Made by a program: the position numbers and the translations under genes. A stretch of 64,000 nt of DNA from assembly GCF_009760405.1 (NCBI RefSeq), contig NZ_WRPP01000001.1, forward strand, positions 1,240,001-1,304,000, written 5' to 3'. Below, one piece after another: positions 33,705-44,485 of this stretch (positions are counted from its first letter, which is position 1; each line of letters opens with the position of its first letter). Source of the DNA: Nocardia terrae. Lineage in GTDB: Bacteria > Actinomycetota > Actinomycetes > Mycobacteriales > Mycobacteriaceae. The notes below the pieces were generated by a model. The model ran no database searches and was not told where the DNA came from. It was given only the letters and a program-made list of their open reading frames with translations.

Positions 33705-35267
33705 TCAGTCGGGCAGGCCGTAGACCCTGACGCCCTTGGGGGCCTCGACTCGGTAGCCGAGGGTGATGGTGGTTTCGGCCTGCGGGGCGAGTTGTTGTTT
33801 CCAGGTGAGGATTCCGAGGTCGTCGCGATCGGCGGGTTGGGGTTTCAGGACTGTCTCCTTGACCGTGACGGTGGTGTCGCGGGCGACCGGGAGGCGGTCC
33901 AGGACGGTGACGGTGGTGGGGCGGGCGCCGTGGTTGGTGACGGTGATGGTGTATTCCATTTCGACGCGGCGGGCCGAGCCGAGGGTGGCCTTGGAGGCGT
34001 TGCGGCGCACCAGTTCTCGCTCGACGCGGATGCGGTCGTCCACGCCGAGGGCGAGTTCGCGTTCTTCGCCCGGTGCCCAGATGCCGAGATCGGTGGCCCC
34101 GACGTATTCGCTGTCGTTGAAAAGGGACGCGCGGCCCTTGGGCAGGGTGTGCTCGGAGGTGTTGCGGGCGGTGGCGCGCAGGATCGCCTCGGGGGAGCGC
34201 AGTGGCGCGGTCACGTGATCGAGGTCGGCTTCGAGATCGAGCGCGGTGATCAGGGTGCGATGGTCGGAGCCGTCGGAGGTGATGGCGACCGCGCGTTGCG
34301 GAGAGTAGGTCGCGGCGGTGGCGCCGTGCTCGACGGTGGACTCGGCTTCGAGCCACGGAGGCGGCGGCGGGGGAGCGGGCGGAAGCGCGCCGGCGGGTGC
34401 GGCTGCGGCCAACGGCATTTCGGCGTCCGCCGCTCGTCTCGGGCCGCTCGCGCGCATCCGGCGTTTCGGCTCGGGTGCGGTGGTGCTGAGATACCAGGGG
34501 TCCAGTTCGGGCACGTCCAGGGCGACGGCCGGACGGGCGGTCGACAACTCGAGGCGGCATTCCGGCCAATCCTCGCCTGTCTGCTGGCTGACCAGGCCGA
34601 ACCAGCGCAGGTTCAAGCCCTCGTCGTCGATCCGCAGGTCGTAGGTACTCGACCATTTCGCGCCGGTGACCACATACGACAGTTCCAGTTCAGCGGTCGC
34701 CGTGTGGGCGGCGTCAACGGTGATGATCGCGGCCCGGATGTCGGGGCGGTTCTTGCGGCCCAGGTCCGCCAGACGCCGTTCGAGCGCGTTCTTCTCGCGA
34801 ATCTTGTCCTGCCGCAGGCGGGCTCGGTCGCGGCGTCCGGCGTGGACGGCGGCGTACTGGGCCTCGAGATTGTCGCCGAAGGCCACGACCCGCTCGTCCG
34901 AGGCTTTGGCCAGCTGCCCGGCGGACTTCTGCACCAGGCGCTGCAGGAATTCGATACGAGCATCCGCGGCCTGGTCCGCGTCGGCGAGCTCGGTCAGTGC
35001 GACGTCGGCTTCGTCTCTGAGTGCGGTGAGTTCGGCGACCTGCTCGTCGCTGGGTTCGGGCTGGCGTTCGGTGACGAGGTCGACGCCGAGCACCGTCGCC
35101 TCACCCCGACCGGCCACCCGGATCGAATCGCGCAGCAGTTCCAGCGGTAGGGGAGATACGCGAATGCGGTGTTCGCCCGCCTCCAATGTCGTTTTGCCGG
35201 ACCGGGTGACCCGCGCCCGATCCGGATAGACCGTGACCGCCGCAATCGTTGTCTCGAGATCGACCAT
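33705..35267 (-). CDS. DUF4139/DUF4140 (MuiA-like) protein
   Basis: A 520-residue soluble protein. Residues 8-105 form the N-terminal DUF4140 (IAAVTVYPDRARVTRSGKTTLEAGEHRIRVSPLP), residues 100-180 a coiled coil (LTALRDEADVALTELADADQAADARIEFLQRLV), and residues 190-520 the DUF4139 domain (YVVTGAKWSSTYDLRIDDEGLNLRWFGLVSQQTGEDWPE and HTLPKGRASLFNDSEYVG). A Pro-rich loop (ALPPAPPPPPPWL) interrupts the latter. It is annotated as mucoidy inhibitor MuiA in other bacteria, with little functional proof. Start ATG 35267, monocistronic, opposite to the operons on both sides. Confidence 0.82.
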   Translation of the reverse strand: MVDLETTIAAVTVYPDRARVTRSGKTTLEAGEHRIRVSPLPLELLRDSIRVAGRGEATVLGVDLVTERQPEPSDEQVAELTALRDEADVALTELADADQAADARIEFLQRLVQKSAGQLAKASDERVVAFGDNLEAQYAAVHAGRRDRARLRQDKIREKNALERRLADLGRKNRPDIRAAIITVDAAHTATAELELSYVVTGAKWSSTYDLRIDDEGLNLRWFGLVSQQTGEDWPECRLELSTARPAVALDVPELDPWYLSTTAPEPKRRMRASGPRRAADAEMPLAAAAPAGALPPAPPPPPPWLEAESTVEHGATAATYSPQRAVAITSDGSDHRTLITALDLEADLDHVTAPLRSPEAILRATARNTSEHTLPKGRASLFNDSEYVGATDLGIWAPGEERELALGVDDRIRVERELVRRNASKATLGSARRVEMEYTITVTNHGARPTTVTVLDRLPVARDTTVTVKETVLKPQPADRDDLGILTWKQQLAPQAETTITLGYRVEAPKGVRVYGLPD

Positions 35268-35842
35268 GCCGCCCAGCCTGCCCGACCGGCCTCGGAGAGT
35301 CGACGTGATTACGCGCGGCGCTCATCGTGTCGGGAGACCGCGCCGAGCCGACTGCCATGCTGTCCGACGGCAGAATAATGCAGACACGGACATATATTTG
35401 CCTAACTATGAATGGTGATCCGCGGCTGGCTACATAGAACGACGACAATGCGATTACAAGCCGACCAGGACGGCGGGTGTGGGAGTCCGCGGCGCGCAGG
35501 CAGCTATGCCACACCTCCTGACCGCGCGCCCGCCGCAGCCTGCTGACCAGCAGTCCGGCTCTGCGGTGGACGTATGGGGTGGCAGGCGGCGATCGTGCTC
35601 GAAACCTGTGCGGGCGCGGCGCGGTTGCGGGGTTGCCGGCGGCTGCGCTCGGGGCGGGTCCCGGTTTGCGGTCGACATATATTTGCCGCGCCGCCGATGC
35701 CGAGGTGGTGCTCGGCGGGGTCTGCCTGGTTGGCCTCTGGGTCGAAGGCGCAGGTGGTGAGGCATTTCGGGGTGGAGTGTGCGCGGCGGGCCGGGCGGCG
35801 CGGCTGGGTGGGAGTGTCGGGGCCGTGTGGGATGGTGAGCTG
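35268..35842. other. 575-base gene-poor region with a 14-base direct repeat
   Basis: No supported gene. GACATATATTTGCC occurs at 35389-35402 (as GGACATATATTTGCC from 35388) and again at 35674-35687, same orientation, about 285 bases apart. AT-rich islands around the two copies contrast with very GC-rich sequence between. An open frame crossing the right half continues into the MATE gene but lacks a ribosome site. Confidence 0.5.
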
Positions 35843-37279
35843 ATGAGCAGCACCGAGGTTGTCGACGGCGGGGGCGAGGACCCCGGATCTCTGCGGAAGC
35901 CCGAGCGATTGGGCGAGTCCCGGGAGGCGTTGGCGGCGGCGCGTGGGGCCGAGGCGGCGGCGGCCGGGCCGCGGCGGATTCTGGGGATCGCGATTCCGAC
36001 GCTCGGGGTGTTGGTCGCGGAGCCGATCTATCTGTTGTTCGATATGGCCGTGGTGGGGCGGCTGGGGGCGTTGGCGCTGGCCGGGCTGGCCGTGGGCGGT
36101 TTGATTCTGGCGCAGGTGAGTTCGCAGTTGACGTTCCTGAGTTACGGGACGACGGCGCGGGCCGCGCGGCGGCACGGGGCGGGGGACGAGCGGGGAGCGG
36201 TGATCGAGGGGGTGCAGGCCAGTTGGATCGCCGTCGGTGTCGGGTTCGCGATCGTGCTGCTGGTGCAGGTTTTCGCGGGGCCGGTGACCAGGGCCATCGC
36301 GGGCGGGGACGATATCGCGTCGGCGGCGGAGTCGTGGGTGCGGATCGCGTTGTTCGGAGTGCCGCTGATCCTGCTGTCGATGGCGGGGAACGGGTGGATG
36401 CGCGGGGTGCAGCAGACTCGGCGGCCGTTGTTGTATGTGCTTGCGGGGCTGGTGATTTCGGGGATCCTGTGTCCGACGCTGGTGCATGGGCTGCTGGGTG
36501 CGCCGCGTATGGGGTTGGAGGGGTCGGCGGTCGCGAATCTGGTGGGGCAGCTGATATCCGGCGGATTGTTCGTGAGCGCGCTGTGGCGGGCCAAGGTGCC
36601 GCTCGCGCCGCATATCCAGATCATGAAGGCGCAGTTGGTGCTCGGCCGGGATCTCATCGTGCGGAGTCTGGCGTTCCAGGCGTCGTTCGTGTCGGCGGCG
36701 GCGGTCGCCTCGCGATTCGGGGCGGCCTCGGTGGCGGCGCACCAGCTGGTGCTGCAGATCTGGAATTTCCTTGCCCTGACCCTGGATTCGCTCGCCATCG
36801 CCGCGCAGACTCTGGTGGGCGCCGCGCTGGGGGCCGGGAACGCCCGTGGCGCACAGGGTTTGGCACGCCGGATAACGGCCTGGTCAACGGTCTTCTCGGT
36901 GTTCCTGGCGGCGGTGTTCGCGGCCGGATACTCGGTGATTCCCCGATTGTTCACCACCGACCCGTCGGTACTGGACCGCACCCACGTGGTGTGGTGGTAC
37001 TTCGTCGCCATGATCCCCGTCGCGGGCGTGGTCTTCGCCCTCGACGGCGTCCTGCTCGGCGCGGGCGACGCCGCCTTCCTCCGCAATGCCACCCTCGGCT
37101 CGGCCCTGATCGGCTTCCTCCCGCTGATCTGGCTCTCCCTCGCCTACGACTGGGGCATCGGCGGAATCTGGACCGGTTTGGTCGCTTTCATGCTGCTCCG
37201 TCTTTTCGCCGTGAGCTGGCGGGCGCTATCGGGACGCTGGGCCCAGGTCGGGGCCGAGGTGCCGGGGCGGATGTCGTAA
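35843..37279 (+). CDS. dinF: MATE-family efflux protein (DinF type)
   Basis: A 478-residue inner-membrane protein with twelve hydrophobic segments, the MATE pattern. ILGIAIPTLGVLVAEPIYLLFDMAVVGRLGALALAGLAVGG is the conserved start of the DinF branch; the P..L...F and DxxVVGRLG features are present. Such proteins export drugs or metabolites using proton or sodium gradients. ATG 35843 is chosen at MSSTEVVDGGGED, where GGTGAGC precedes it; the 88-codon upstream extension looks noncoding. Rv2836c holds the same place next to nrnA in M. tuberculosis. It is convergent with kshA, stops only 21 bases apart. Confidence 0.9.
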   Translation: MSSTEVVDGGGEDPGSLRKPERLGESREALAAARGAEAAAAGPRRILGIAIPTLGVLVAEPIYLLFDMAVVGRLGALALAGLAVGGLILAQVSSQLTFLSYGTTARAARRHGAGDERGAVIEGVQASWIAVGVGFAIVLLVQVFAGPVTRAIAGGDDIASAAESWVRIALFGVPLILLSMAGNGWMRGVQQTRRPLLYVLAGLVISGILCPTLVHGLLGAPRMGLEGSAVANLVGQLISGGLFVSALWRAKVPLAPHIQIMKAQLVLGRDLIVRSLAFQASFVSAAAVASRFGAASVAAHQLVLQIWNFLALTLDSLAIAAQTLVGAALGAGNARGAQGLARRITAWSTVFSVFLAAVFAAGYSVIPRLFTTDPSVLDRTHVVWWYFVAMIPVAGVVFALDGVLLGAGDAAFLRNATLGSALIGFLPLIWLSLAYDWGIGGIWTGLVAFMLLRLFAVSWRALSGRWAQVGAEVPGRMS

Positions 37280-37300
37280 ACCGTCCCGGCGCACGGTGAT

Positions 37301-38446
37301 TCAGTCGGCGGAGCCGTTGCCCTGTGCCGCAGCCTGTTTCGCGAGGTTCTCGGCGACTTCGGCTTGCCAGTTCTCATTGGCGTGGGTGGTGTCGACCTCG
37401 TATTCGAAGCGGTCGGTCATCTCCGGCTTGATGTCGGCGACATCGACGTAGAACTGTTCGTACCAGCGGCGGTGCTGGTAGACCGGGCCGTCCTCCTGGG
37501 TGAGCAGCGGATTGTCGATGCGGGTCTTGTGTTTCCAGATCTCGACGTCCTGCAGGAAGCCGGTGCCGAAGCTCTTGCCGAAGGCCCTGGCCAGGCGGTC
37601 GGACTTGTCCGGCGGCAGGCCCTTGATGCGCTGCACGCTCACGCCCCATTGCAGGACGAAGGAGTTGTGGGTGACGGGGTAGTGGCAGTTGATGAGCGCC
37701 ACTTCGACGGTGTTGTCGCCGAAGTCGTTGTGCAGGTAGTTGATCATGTAGGACGGGCCGAAATACGAAGCCTCCGAACGCAGTAGCGACATCTCCTGCG
37801 AATAATTGGACTTCGCGTGAATGTCCGGGCGGCCCTTGGAGTGCAGGAACTGGGTCGCGACGTGCCCCTCGAACACATTCTTGAAATACACCGGGTACGC
37901 GAAGTGAATGTAGAAGAAGTGCGCCATATCGACGTTGTTGTCGATGATCTCGCGGCAGTGCGCGCCCTCGATGAGCAGGCTGTTCCAGTCCCAGTCGGTC
38001 CACTCGTCGGTCTCGATGCCCTCGATGTGGGGGATGGCGACCTCGGGCGGCGGCGGATTGCCCTCCGGATCGTTCCACACGAAGAACTGCCCGTTCTCCT
38101 CACACGTGATCCAGGACCTGGTGCGCGCCAACGGCGGAACACGCCGCGCATACGGAATGGCCGCGCACTTACCGTCCCCACGCCAGCGCCAATCATGGAA
38201 AGGGCAGGCGATATTGTCGTCCTTGACGCTGCCGTAGGACAGATCCGCCCCCATGTGGCGGCAATACCCGTCGAGGGCGTGCAACTCACCCTTACTGTCG
38301 GCCCAGATCACGAGTTTGGTGCCGAAGGCGTTGATGGAGTGGGGGTTTCCGTCCCGGAATGTCTCGGCGAGCCCGAGGCAGTGCCAGCCGCGGGCGAACC
38401 TCGTCATGGGCTCGCCGACATCGATGCTCCGGTAGTGCTGACTCAT
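37301..38446 (-). CDS. kshA: 3-ketosteroid 9-alpha-hydroxylase oxygenase (Rieske, KshA type)
   Basis: A 381-residue terminal oxygenase. The Rieske cluster is bound by CRHMGADLSYGSVKDDNIACPFHDW (CxH..CxxH, residues 63-87). The mononuclear iron site reads NNVDMAHFFYIHFAYPV (His, His and an Asp further on), almost identical to the KshA hallmark. With the reductase KshB it hydroxylates C9 of 3-ketosteroids, opening ring B in cholesterol and sterol breakdown. It is a lone copy without steroid neighbours; Nocardia and Rhodococcus often have several. ATG 38446. A KstR-like box lies about 55 bases upstream. Confidence 0.88.
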   Translation of the reverse strand: MSQHYRSIDVGEPMTRFARGWHCLGLAETFRDGNPHSINAFGTKLVIWADSKGELHALDGYCRHMGADLSYGSVKDDNIACPFHDWRWRGDGKCAAIPYARRVPPLARTRSWITCEENGQFFVWNDPEGNPPPPEVAIPHIEGIETDEWTDWDWNSLLIEGAHCREIIDNNVDMAHFFYIHFAYPVYFKNVFEGHVATQFLHSKGRPDIHAKSNYSQEMSLLRSEASYFGPSYMINYLHNDFGDNTVEVALINCHYPVTHNSFVLQWGVSVQRIKGLPPDKSDRLARAFGKSFGTGFLQDVEIWKHKTRIDNPLLTQEDGPVYQHRRWYEQFYVDVADIKPEMTDRFEYEVDTTHANENWQAEVAENLAKQAAAQGNGSAD

Positions 38447-38500
38447 GTGCGTTCTCCGTGCTCGAGGGTCTACCGCCCGAGGCTAAGCACTGCCGCTTAA

Positions 38501-38514
38501 TAGAACAAGTGTCA
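38501..38514. promoter_or_regulatory. candidate KstR-type operator upstream of kshA
   Basis: TAGAACAAGTGTCA matches the KstR consensus TNNAACNNGTTNNA at all but one of its fixed positions (GTG for GTT). It lies between kshA and grpE, in the right place to control kshA. Confidence 0.5.
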
Positions 38515-38531
38515 GTTTGGTGCGCCTCGGA

Positions 38532-39047
38532 TCAGGCTCTGCGGTATCGGCGCACTACGACTTTCGCGGGGCGGATGGAACGGTCGCCGACGGTCAGGCC
38601 CGGCTGGATGACCGACTCGACGGTGCGGTCGGCGTCGGGGTCGTTGGTGTCGCAGATTTCGGCGGCCTCCATGACCTCCGGGTCGAAGGCCGCGCCGCGG
38701 AACGGGGTCACCAGTTGGCCGCCGCGTTCGGTGAGCATGCGCTCGACGCGGCGGCTGATGGCCTCGAAACCCGGGCGGTCGGCATCGGAATTGGAGGTGG
38801 AGGAGAACGTCTGCGCCAGGCCGTGCAGGGCGAACAGATCGCGGATCAGCGGCGCGTCGGCTTCGGCGCGCTCGTCGCGGATCTTGAGCTTGGCCTCGTC
38901 GGCTAGTCGCTCGATGGTGGCGGCCTGGCGGGCGATGACGCGGGCGAGGTCGTCGATGCGTTCGGTGATGCGGTCGAGACTCTGGGCGGGCACCTCTGGA
39001 GCCTTGGGTACCTCGGGAATCGTGGCCGCCGGGGCAGGATCGGTCAT
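38532..39047 (-). CDS. GrpE-like nucleotide exchange factor of the alternative Hsp70 locus
   Basis: A 171-residue GrpE homologue. A long helix (AQSLDRITERIDDLARVIARQAATIERLADEAKLKIRDERAE, residues 21-62) leads to the compact C-terminal beta domain: LVTPFRGAAFDPEVMEAAEICDTNDPDADRTVESVIQPGLTVGDRSIRPAKVVVRRYRR, the family hallmark. It should exchange ADP on an Hsp70 partner. It is divergent from the Hsp70-like gene, 49 bases apart, and not part of a dnaK-grpE-dnaJ-hspR operon. ATG 39047 is used; the frame is open upstream. No HAIR or CIRCE heat-shock box was seen. Confidence 0.85.
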   Translation of the reverse strand: MTDPAPAATIPEVPKAPEVPAQSLDRITERIDDLARVIARQAATIERLADEAKLKIRDERAEADAPLIRDLFALHGLAQTFSSTSNSDADRPGFEAISRRVERMLTERGGQLVTPFRGAAFDPEVMEAAEICDTNDPDADRTVESVIQPGLTVGDRSIRPAKVVVRRYRRA

Positions 39048-39096
39048 GCTCGAACGATAGCCCCAGCCGTCGGCGGTCACTGCTAGCATCGGCCCC

Positions 39097-40776
<1,680 letters not shown>

Positions 40777-40805
40777 CCCGCACCCGCCCGTACGATCGAA
40801 AACCG

Positions 40806-43277
40806 ATGCACGCCTTCGACCCCAACGACTATCGCAAACGAGTGCTCGCCGCCGTGGAGCGCCGAGGCGGCATCGAGGAATCCGATGCCTTCGAGCTGTA
40901 CGACATTCCGGTCGCCGAGGCGATGCGGCTCAGTGACGACGAGGTGGCGGCGCGGGTCGCCGAGGTGTGGGCGCTGTGGCAGAAGCTACGCGATCACCCC
41001 AAGTACCGGGTGCTGGCCGGGCTGCTGGTGGACGCGCACCGCGAGCTCTCGGAACCGTTGCTGCACACCGGTTCCCGGCTCGTCGAGGCCGACCGGGTGC
41101 GGGGGTTGCGGGAGCGCCGCGACGCTGAGCGCTACGAGATGCTCGACACCGCGATCGAACGACTCGTGCAGCGCCACGGCGGAATCCCCGCCGCCAAGAT
41201 CCCCGGCCTCGAGGACATCGGCCGCCTGGGCGGGCTGACCAAGCCCGAGATCGCCGACCGCGTCCGCCGCCACCGGATCATCGACGAGGCTCCCGCCCCG
41301 TTCCCCGCGCCCGCCGCGTCGACCCTGAGTCCCGAACGCCGCCAGCAGATCCGCAAACTCCTGGCCGAATACGAGCGCCTCCTCCCCGGCGACCCGGTCC
41401 CCACGCTGCTGTCGCTGCTCGGCCTCGACTTCTCCGACGCCCACAACACCCCCGAAATCCGCCTGCGCGCCGAGGCCCTGCGCGCCCGCACCCGCGAACT
41501 CCCGCCCGGCCGCATCCGCGTCGTCCTCGACGAACTCCTCATCCACGTCGGCGACATCCTCGAACCCGGTGGCGAACTCGTCGACGCCTACCTGCTGGTC
41601 ATCGTCGAAACCGTCACCGACACCCTGCGCCCCCAGGTCCGCGCCGCCGTCCTCGTCGAAGACCTCCTCGTCGCACCGGATTTCGAATACCTGCGCACCA
41701 CCGCCATCACCGCCGGCCTGGACCTCCCCACCGCCGAACGCATCCTCATCGCCCTCGCCGACGAACTCGGCACCACCGTCGAGGGCCGCGAACACCTCGC
41801 CGCCCCGGCTCGCGGAACCACCGCATCTCCCCATCCCGCCCCGGGAACCATCGGCCGGCCGAGTCGATCCGACCATGACGCAACGGCTTCCGGCCGACGC
41901 CCCGCTCCCGACGCGACCGCGCCGAGTACCAGCGGGGGACATGCGACTTCCACGCCTGCGCAAAGCAGCTCCGGGACCGGCGGTTTCGGACCCGGCTCCG
42001 CGCGCGGGCGGCGCGGCTCGACCTCCTCGGATAGTGAACTGCCCGGCGGGTCAGGGAGCCGTGGCGCGGAGTTCGGTTCACCGAGCAGCGGTGGACAGCA
42101 AGCGGATTCGAGCGGTGCGGGTTCCGGTGCTCCCGCACCGGAACAGTGGCAGCAGACGCCCTATACGGGTGGTGTGTCGCCTACGGGTGAGGTGTCGCCG
42201 TCCCGGGTGGCGCGGCCGTGGGAGGCGGCGTTGAGTGCGGCGCGGGGAGAGTTGCGGCGGGGGCGGCCCAGGGCGGCGGCTGGTTTTGTCGCCGATGCGC
42301 GGCGAAGTGTGGGGGACGACGCGGCGGGGGCGCGGGCGGTGGGTGCGGTGGGGGAGGAGGTGGAGCGGGTGCTCGCCGAGGCGATGGTGCATTGGCGGGG
42401 CGCGGTGTCGTGTTGTGCGGCACGGCGGTTCGTGGAGGCGTTGGCGGTGCATCTGGAGTTCTTGGATCGGCGGGCCGCTGATGTGGCCAATCCGGATCCT
42501 CGGGGGGCGAGCCGGGAGTTGCTGATCGGGCGGGCGCGGGCGGCGGTGATCGAGGCGGGGCGGATGTTCGAGGCGTTGCCGAGTGATCCCGGGTTGCGGA
42601 TGCAGGCGGTGCTGGCGGTGCTCGAGGTGTGTGCCGATCACGCGGCGGCGCGGGCGGCGCTGGCCGAGTTGCAGGTGGGGGCGCCCGGGGAGGTGACCGC
42701 GGGACGCAAGGACGACGGGACGGTGGTGATCACCTGGGTGCCGTCGGGGACGCCGCAGGTCGAGTACCGGGTCACGCGGTTGCTGGCCGACGGGTCGTGG
42801 CGGGTGGTGGGCCGTACCCGCGGTATCGCGCTCGAGGACGGCGGGGCGCTGACCGGGCCGGTGCCGGTGTACGGCGTGGTGGCGTCGGTGTCGGGGCGCG
42901 TCTCGGAAATGACCAGGTCCGACGGGAATTCGGTGGCGAGCGAACCCGACGGGGACGATGCCGAGCCCAGCGGCCTGCCGACCGTGCGCGGGCTGGCCGA
43001 GCACGGGGGCCTGCTGGTCTTCGTCTGGCCGACCGGCATCACCGAGGTGATGGTGGTGGCCCGCCCCGACGCACCGCCGGTGGATCCCGAGGATCCGCAC
43101 GCGCGCCGCTGGAAGGTCACCAATATGCGCTACGAGATCGAGGGCGGTGTCCGCATCCCGGCCGAGATCCCGCGCCCGTGCCACGTGGCGGTGGCGTCGT
43201 GCCGCCGCGAGCCCTCCGGAACCCTCACGGTGGCGGCCGGATTCGCGCCGGGGGCCCGCATTCGCTGGGTGCGCTGA
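40806..43277 (+). CDS. large J-like co-chaperone protein with FN3-like C-terminus (novel architecture)
   Basis: An 823-residue protein I do not find among named families. Residues 27-86 read as a degenerate J domain: D-x-FELYDIP (helix I), LSDDEVAARVAEVWALWQKLRDHPK (helix II; HPK at 64-66 replaces HPD), and YRVLAGLLVDAHRELSEP (helix III). Residues 90-330 are helical, 330-470 a Gly/Ser/Pro low-complexity linker, 470-625 helical TPR-like, and 628-823 mostly strand, with a fibronectin III-like part (TVVITWVPSGTPQVEYRVTRLLADGSW). It is encoded directly after Hsp70 and opposite GrpE, completing a chaperone triad. A role as specialised J partner/adaptor is inference. Confidence 0.6.
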   Translation: MHAFDPNDYRKRVLAAVERRGGIEESDAFELYDIPVAEAMRLSDDEVAARVAEVWALWQKLRDHPKYRVLAGLLVDAHRELSEPLLHTGSRLVEADRVRGLRERRDAERYEMLDTAIERLVQRHGGIPAAKIPGLEDIGRLGGLTKPEIADRVRRHRIIDEAPAPFPAPAASTLSPERRQQIRKLLAEYERLLPGDPVPTLLSLLGLDFSDAHNTPEIRLRAEALRARTRELPPGRIRVVLDELLIHVGDILEPGGELVDAYLLVIVETVTDTLRPQVRAAVLVEDLLVAPDFEYLRTTAITAGLDLPTAERILIALADELGTTVEGREHLAAPARGTTASPHPAPGTIGRPSRSDHDATASGRRPAPDATAPSTSGGHATSTPAQSSSGTGGFGPGSARGRRGSTSSDSELPGGSGSRGAEFGSPSSGGQQADSSGAGSGAPAPEQWQQTPYTGGVSPTGEVSPSRVARPWEAALSAARGELRRGRPRAAAGFVADARRSVGDDAAGARAVGAVGEEVERVLAEAMVHWRGAVSCCAARRFVEALAVHLEFLDRRAADVANPDPRGASRELLIGRARAAVIEAGRMFEALPSDPGLRMQAVLAVLEVCADHAAARAALAELQVGAPGEVTAGRKDDGTVVITWVPSGTPQVEYRVTRLLADGSWRVVGRTRGIALEDGGALTGPVPVYGVVASVSGRVSEMTRSDGNSVASEPDGDDAEPSGLPTVRGLAEHGGLLVFVWPTGITEVMVVARPDAPPVDPEDPHARRWKVTNMRYEIEGGVRIPAEIPRPCHVAVASCRREPSGTLTVAAGFAPGARIRWVR

Positions 43278-43386
43278 GCACGGTCACGCCGGGTGCGCTG
43301 ATCATCGCCGCGATCCCGCATGGGAATCTGGTGGGGGCCGGTGCTGTTGCTGCGAGGACCGACCATGATCAGAGAGGCGGAACCGG

Positions 43387-44343
43387 GTGACTCCGAAGTT
43401 GATGGCGGTGAGCGACATCCATGTCGGTCATCAGGGCAACAAGCCGGTGGTCGAGGCGATCCATGTGGATTCCCCCGAGGACTGGCTGATCCTGGCCGGT
43501 GACGTCGGGGAGAAGACCGATGACATCCGCTGGGCCCTGGAGACCCTGCGCGGCCGCTTCGCCAAGGTCATCTGGGTGCCCGGCAACCACGAATTGTGGA
43601 CCACCGCAAAGGATCCCGTGCAGATGCACGGTGCGGCCCGCTACGACTACCTGGTCTCGCTGTGCCGGGACCTGGACGTGCTCACCCCCGAGGACCCGTT
43701 CCCGGTGTGGCAGGGTGCGGGTGCGGAGCACTACGGCGGCGCGGTGACCCTCGCGCCCATGTTCATGCTCTACGACTACTCGTGGCTACCGGCGGGCGCG
43801 AAGACCAAGGCCGAGGGCCTGGCCATCGCCAAGGACCGCAATGTCGTGGCCACCGACGAATTCCTGCTCTCCGCCGAGCCGTATCTGACCCGTGACGCCT
43901 GGTGTCACGCCCGCGTCCAGTACACCCAGCGCCGCCTGGACGCTCTGCCCGCCGAGACGCCGCTGGTGCTGATCAACCACTGGCCGCTGGTCCGGCAGCC
44001 GGTCGACATGATGTGGTACCCGGAGTTCGCGCTGTGGTGCGGCACCGACCTCACCTCCGACTGGCACACCACCTACAACGTGGTCTGCGCGGTCTACGGC
44101 CACCTCCACATCCCGCGCACCACCTGGTACGACGGCGTCCGCTTCGAGGAGGTCTCCCTGGGTTACCCCCGCGAATGGCAGCGTCGCGGCCTGCCGGACA
44201 AGCTGCTGCGCCAGATCCTGCCGGTCCCCGACTACGGTGACGAGCTCAACGAGTGGGGCGGCCACTTCAAGATCACCCCGGAGATGCGGGAGGCGGGCCA
44301 GAAGATGAAGGAGGCCGCCGAACGCCGGCGCGGTCTGGCCTGA
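43387..44343 (+). CDS. pptH: metallophosphoesterase, PptH-like 4'-phosphopantetheinyl hydrolase
   Basis: A 318-residue calcineurin-like phosphoesterase. Metal motifs are in order: SDIHVGH (residues 9-15), LAGDVGEKTDD, WVPGNHELW, LINHWPLV, and YGHLHIPRTTWY. This is the Rv2795c type. In M. tuberculosis that protein, PptH, removes the phosphopantetheine arm from acyl carrier proteins and so opposes PptT. Start GTG 43387. In M. tuberculosis it is adjacent to pptT; here five genes or RNAs lie between, and the npt gene runs the other way. The hydrolase role is by homology. Confidence 0.82.
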   Translation: MTPKLMAVSDIHVGHQGNKPVVEAIHVDSPEDWLILAGDVGEKTDDIRWALETLRGRFAKVIWVPGNHELWTTAKDPVQMHGAARYDYLVSLCRDLDVLTPEDPFPVWQGAGAEHYGGAVTLAPMFMLYDYSWLPAGAKTKAEGLAIAKDRNVVATDEFLLSAEPYLTRDAWCHARVQYTQRRLDALPAETPLVLINHWPLVRQPVDMMWYPEFALWCGTDLTSDWHTTYNVVCAVYGHLHIPRTTWYDGVRFEEVSLGYPREWQRRGLPDKLLRQILPVPDYGDELNEWGGHFKITPEMREAGQKMKEAAERRRGLA

Positions 44344-44485
44344 TCCACGGCTCGCGAGCAGGCGGGATGGTCCGGATTAACAGAAATCGCCTCGTTTTGG
44401 ACATGTGACCAGTAGAGTCTCCGGTGGCCGCCCGGCCGAGTGGCGCTGCGCCGCAACCCGAATCGCCCTGGGAGACTCCGCCGAG

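Noticed and set aside
35579..35842. In-frame extension of 88 codons before the MATE gene
   Set aside because: No ribosome site, Cys/Gly/Arg-rich non-protein-like sequence; MSSTEVV at 35843 starts the normal protein.
39048..39096. Heat-shock operator (CIRCE or HAIR) between grpE and hsp70
   Set aside because: Neither motif is present in the 49-base gap.
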